Positions 6,288 through 7,255 of a stretch of 7,255 nt of DNA are shown here, piece after piece; position 1 is the first letter of the stretch; each line of letters opens with the position of its first letter. A program made the translations under genes and the position numbers. The notes under the pieces are model-generated. The model saw only the letters and a list, made by a program, of their open reading frames with translations, did no database searches and was not told the origin of the DNA. The stretch is from Lentimicrobium sp. (GTDB taxonomy: Bacteria > Bacteroidota > Bacteroidia > Bacteroidales > Lentimicrobiaceae): contig JAAXUD010000130.1 of the NCBI GenBank assembly GCA_013336205.1, positions 1 to 7,255 of the forward strand. The letters run 5' to 3'.

Positions 6288-6677
6288 TTACCCTATCTCA
6301 GCCACGACAGTCATCGCCGGGGGATTGTGCAGGTGACGTTTTACGGCACAGAGGTTGGCCGCGTTAATTACCGCATCTTTATATTTTTCAGGAAATGAAG
6401 CAGGTAAAATTATCCTGATGTCGATATTGGTAATCAGGTGAGTAGTTGAATCAAACTTCATATCCTGCTCCAGGCTGATTCCTTCGGTAGGAATGTCGCG
6501 CTGATCGCAGAATGACTTCACATAAATTCCGGCGCAGGTGCCAATGGATGCAAGAAACAAATCGAACGGAGCAGGCGCCGAGCCCTCGCCTCCTGCTCTG
6601 ACAGGCTGATCGGTTACAATACGTTGACCATTGTACTCAGCAATTATCTTTTTTGCACCTTCAAAGGATATTTTCAT
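6288..6677 (-). CDS. OsmC/Ohr-family protein
   Basis: The product is 129 residues, near the usual length of the smaller YhfA-like OsmC proteins. The family layout is visible: an N-terminal beta region, then the GGEGSAPAPFDLFLASIGTCAGIYV segment (29-53) carrying the first conserved cysteine C48, and the second conserved cysteine C110 in NLCAVKRHL. In Ohr and OsmC the two equivalent cysteines reduce organic or hydrogen peroxides by a thiol mechanism. Many YhfA-like members have no proven peroxidase activity, so the role here is a prediction. C57 is extra. The protein is probably cytosolic, as no signal peptide is seen. The ATG is the complement of 6675-6677. It lies 150 bases downstream of the phosphatase-like gene on the same strand with no visible terminator between them. 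A 14-bp palindrome lies 78 bases upstream of the start. Confidence 0.88.
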   Translation of the reverse strand: MKISFEGAKKIIAEYNGQRIVTDQPVRAGGEGSAPAPFDLFLASIGTCAGIYVKSFCDQRDIPTEGISLEQDMKFDSTTHLITNIDIRIILPASFPEKYKDAVINAANLCAVKRHLHNPPAMTVVAEIG

Positions 6678-6755
6678 AATTAGATGTGTTTGTGTGATTA
6701 TTAATTAATGTCAGAATTTTGGCGGTATTTGAGGAATTACTTTTATTAGAACCAA

Positions 6756-6769
6756 AAATTGATCAATTT
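6756..6769. promoter_or_regulatory. 14-bp perfect palindrome upstream of the OsmC gene, possible operator
   Basis: AAATTGATCAATTT is its own reverse complement. It lies in the 150-base gap between the phosphatase-like gene and the OsmC-family gene. CAAAAATT overlapping it (6753-6760) is one base off a reverse TAnnTTTG -7 element. A dimeric repressor site is plausible, as peroxide-responsive regulators often control OsmC-type genes, but no regulator is encoded here and AT-rich palindromes also arise by chance. Confidence 0.3.
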
Positions 6770-6827
6770 GAAACAGAAAATCACTCAAAAGGTCAGGTAA
6801 TTACTGCCATTCACCCATTGTCTGAGC

Positions 6828-7255
6828 CTAAATAAATGTAACTCTCACTTCCTTCAAAAATTTATCTTCCAGTAAGCGGGCAATGCGTTTCACCACAGTT
6901 CTTCTGATTTCCAGCTCAACCGGAAGGCTGGGATCCTGATGCGCTATGTTTATGCGGGTTCCTATAATAAAGTGAATTTCATCACTCTCAATCAGCATCC
7001 TGACAATACGATCAGCGGGGCCCTTGGTTAAGCGGGTACTGCTGTTGTATGTTTTTAGAATTTCTGTAACTTTTCCAAGGGTAAGTATCCCTTCAGTCAC
7101 CAGGTCAATTCCATCCATCATTGAAATGGGCGGAAGGTCAGGATCGTCGAAATCAAAGGAATCTTCAATATTTCTGTTCAACTCTCTGGAGATAATATCA
7201 GCGGTTGTTGCGCCGCAAACTATTTTACGTCCATCAAAGTCATTAACAATTGCAG
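6828..7255 (-). CDS. C-terminal part of a probable SpoIIE-family PP2C serine phosphatase (5' end outside window)
   Basis: The frame is open from the right edge of the window to TAG (complement of 6828-6830), giving at least 142 codons. A TTG at 7181 (minus strand) could act as a start, but the frame continues upstream with conserved-looking residues, GRKIVCGATTADIISREL, so this is the tail of a longer protein. That stretch and the following PPISMMDGIDLVTEGILTLGK resemble the end of the phosphatase domain and the C-terminal extension of stand-alone SpoIIE-type PP2C phosphatases, which typically read VCGGTTA...IDLVTEGILTL. Such enzymes dephosphorylate serine or threonine residues, often on anti-sigma antagonists. 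The metal-binding aspartates would lie upstream and cannot be checked, except that DFDG just before the motif fits a late strand. The family assignment is from recalled motifs and is moderately sure. Confidence 0.62.
   Translation of the reverse strand, partial: AIVNDFDGRKIVCGATTADIISRELNRNIEDSFDFDDPDLPPISMMDGIDLVTEGILTLGKVTEILKTYNSSTRLTKGPADRIVRMLIESDEIHFIIGTRINIAHQDPSLPVELEIRRTVVKRIARLLEDKFLKEVRVTFI

Noticed and set aside
6700..6709. ATTAATTAAT palindrome upstream of the OsmC gene
   Set aside because: It is a low-complexity AT palindrome of a kind common in such intergenic DNA, with no supporting context.

Overview
The window looks like chromosomal DNA of a Bacteroidota (Bacteroidetes) bacterium. 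Three things support this: a secreted protein ending in a type IX secretion sorting domain, moderately AT-rich DNA whose starts lack clear Shine-Dalgarno sequences, and three promoter-like sites matching the phylum's TTG/TAnnTTTG consensus. No mobile element, CRISPR array, tRNA or rRNA is visible. Most of the window is ordinary housekeeping and envelope metabolism.

Layout. Bases 2-409 hold the 3' end of a T9SS-exported protein with the tail of a DUF4397-like domain. A bidirectional terminator separates it from a small convergent membrane-anchored protein (493-1014, minus). A divergent promoter region follows, then a class I aspartate-type aminotransferase (1154-2356, plus) with its own terminator. 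Next comes a convergent PiT-superfamily anion permease (2501-3544, minus), which resembles the CysP sulfate-permease branch at least as well as classical phosphate transporters. A 397-base gene-free stretch (3545-3941) carries outward-facing promoter candidates for both flanking genes. A two-gene plus-strand operon then encodes a WbpB/WlbA-type UDP-GlcNAcA 3-dehydrogenase (3942-4916) and a UDP-GlcNAc 6-dehydrogenase (4950-6209), closed by a strong bidirectional hairpin. The window ends with two minus-strand genes: an OsmC-family protein (6288-6677) and the C-terminal end of a probable SpoIIE-type PP2C phosphatase (6828-7255, running off the edge).

How the genes work together. Only the two nucleotide-sugar dehydrogenases form a clear pathway unit. 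The second gene oxidises C6 of UDP-GlcNAc, and the first oxidises C3 of the resulting uronate. These are the opening two steps to diacetamido-uronic acid sugars used in O-antigen, capsule or S-layer glycans. The aminotransferase, acetyltransferase and epimerase that normally follow are not here.

The most unusual observation is a perfect 14-bp inverted repeat (3722-3735 and 3887-3900). It brackets the candidate promoter of this glycan operon, an arrangement that recalls the invertible capsule promoters of Bacteroides. This is an inference from architecture and needs testing against reads or related genomes.
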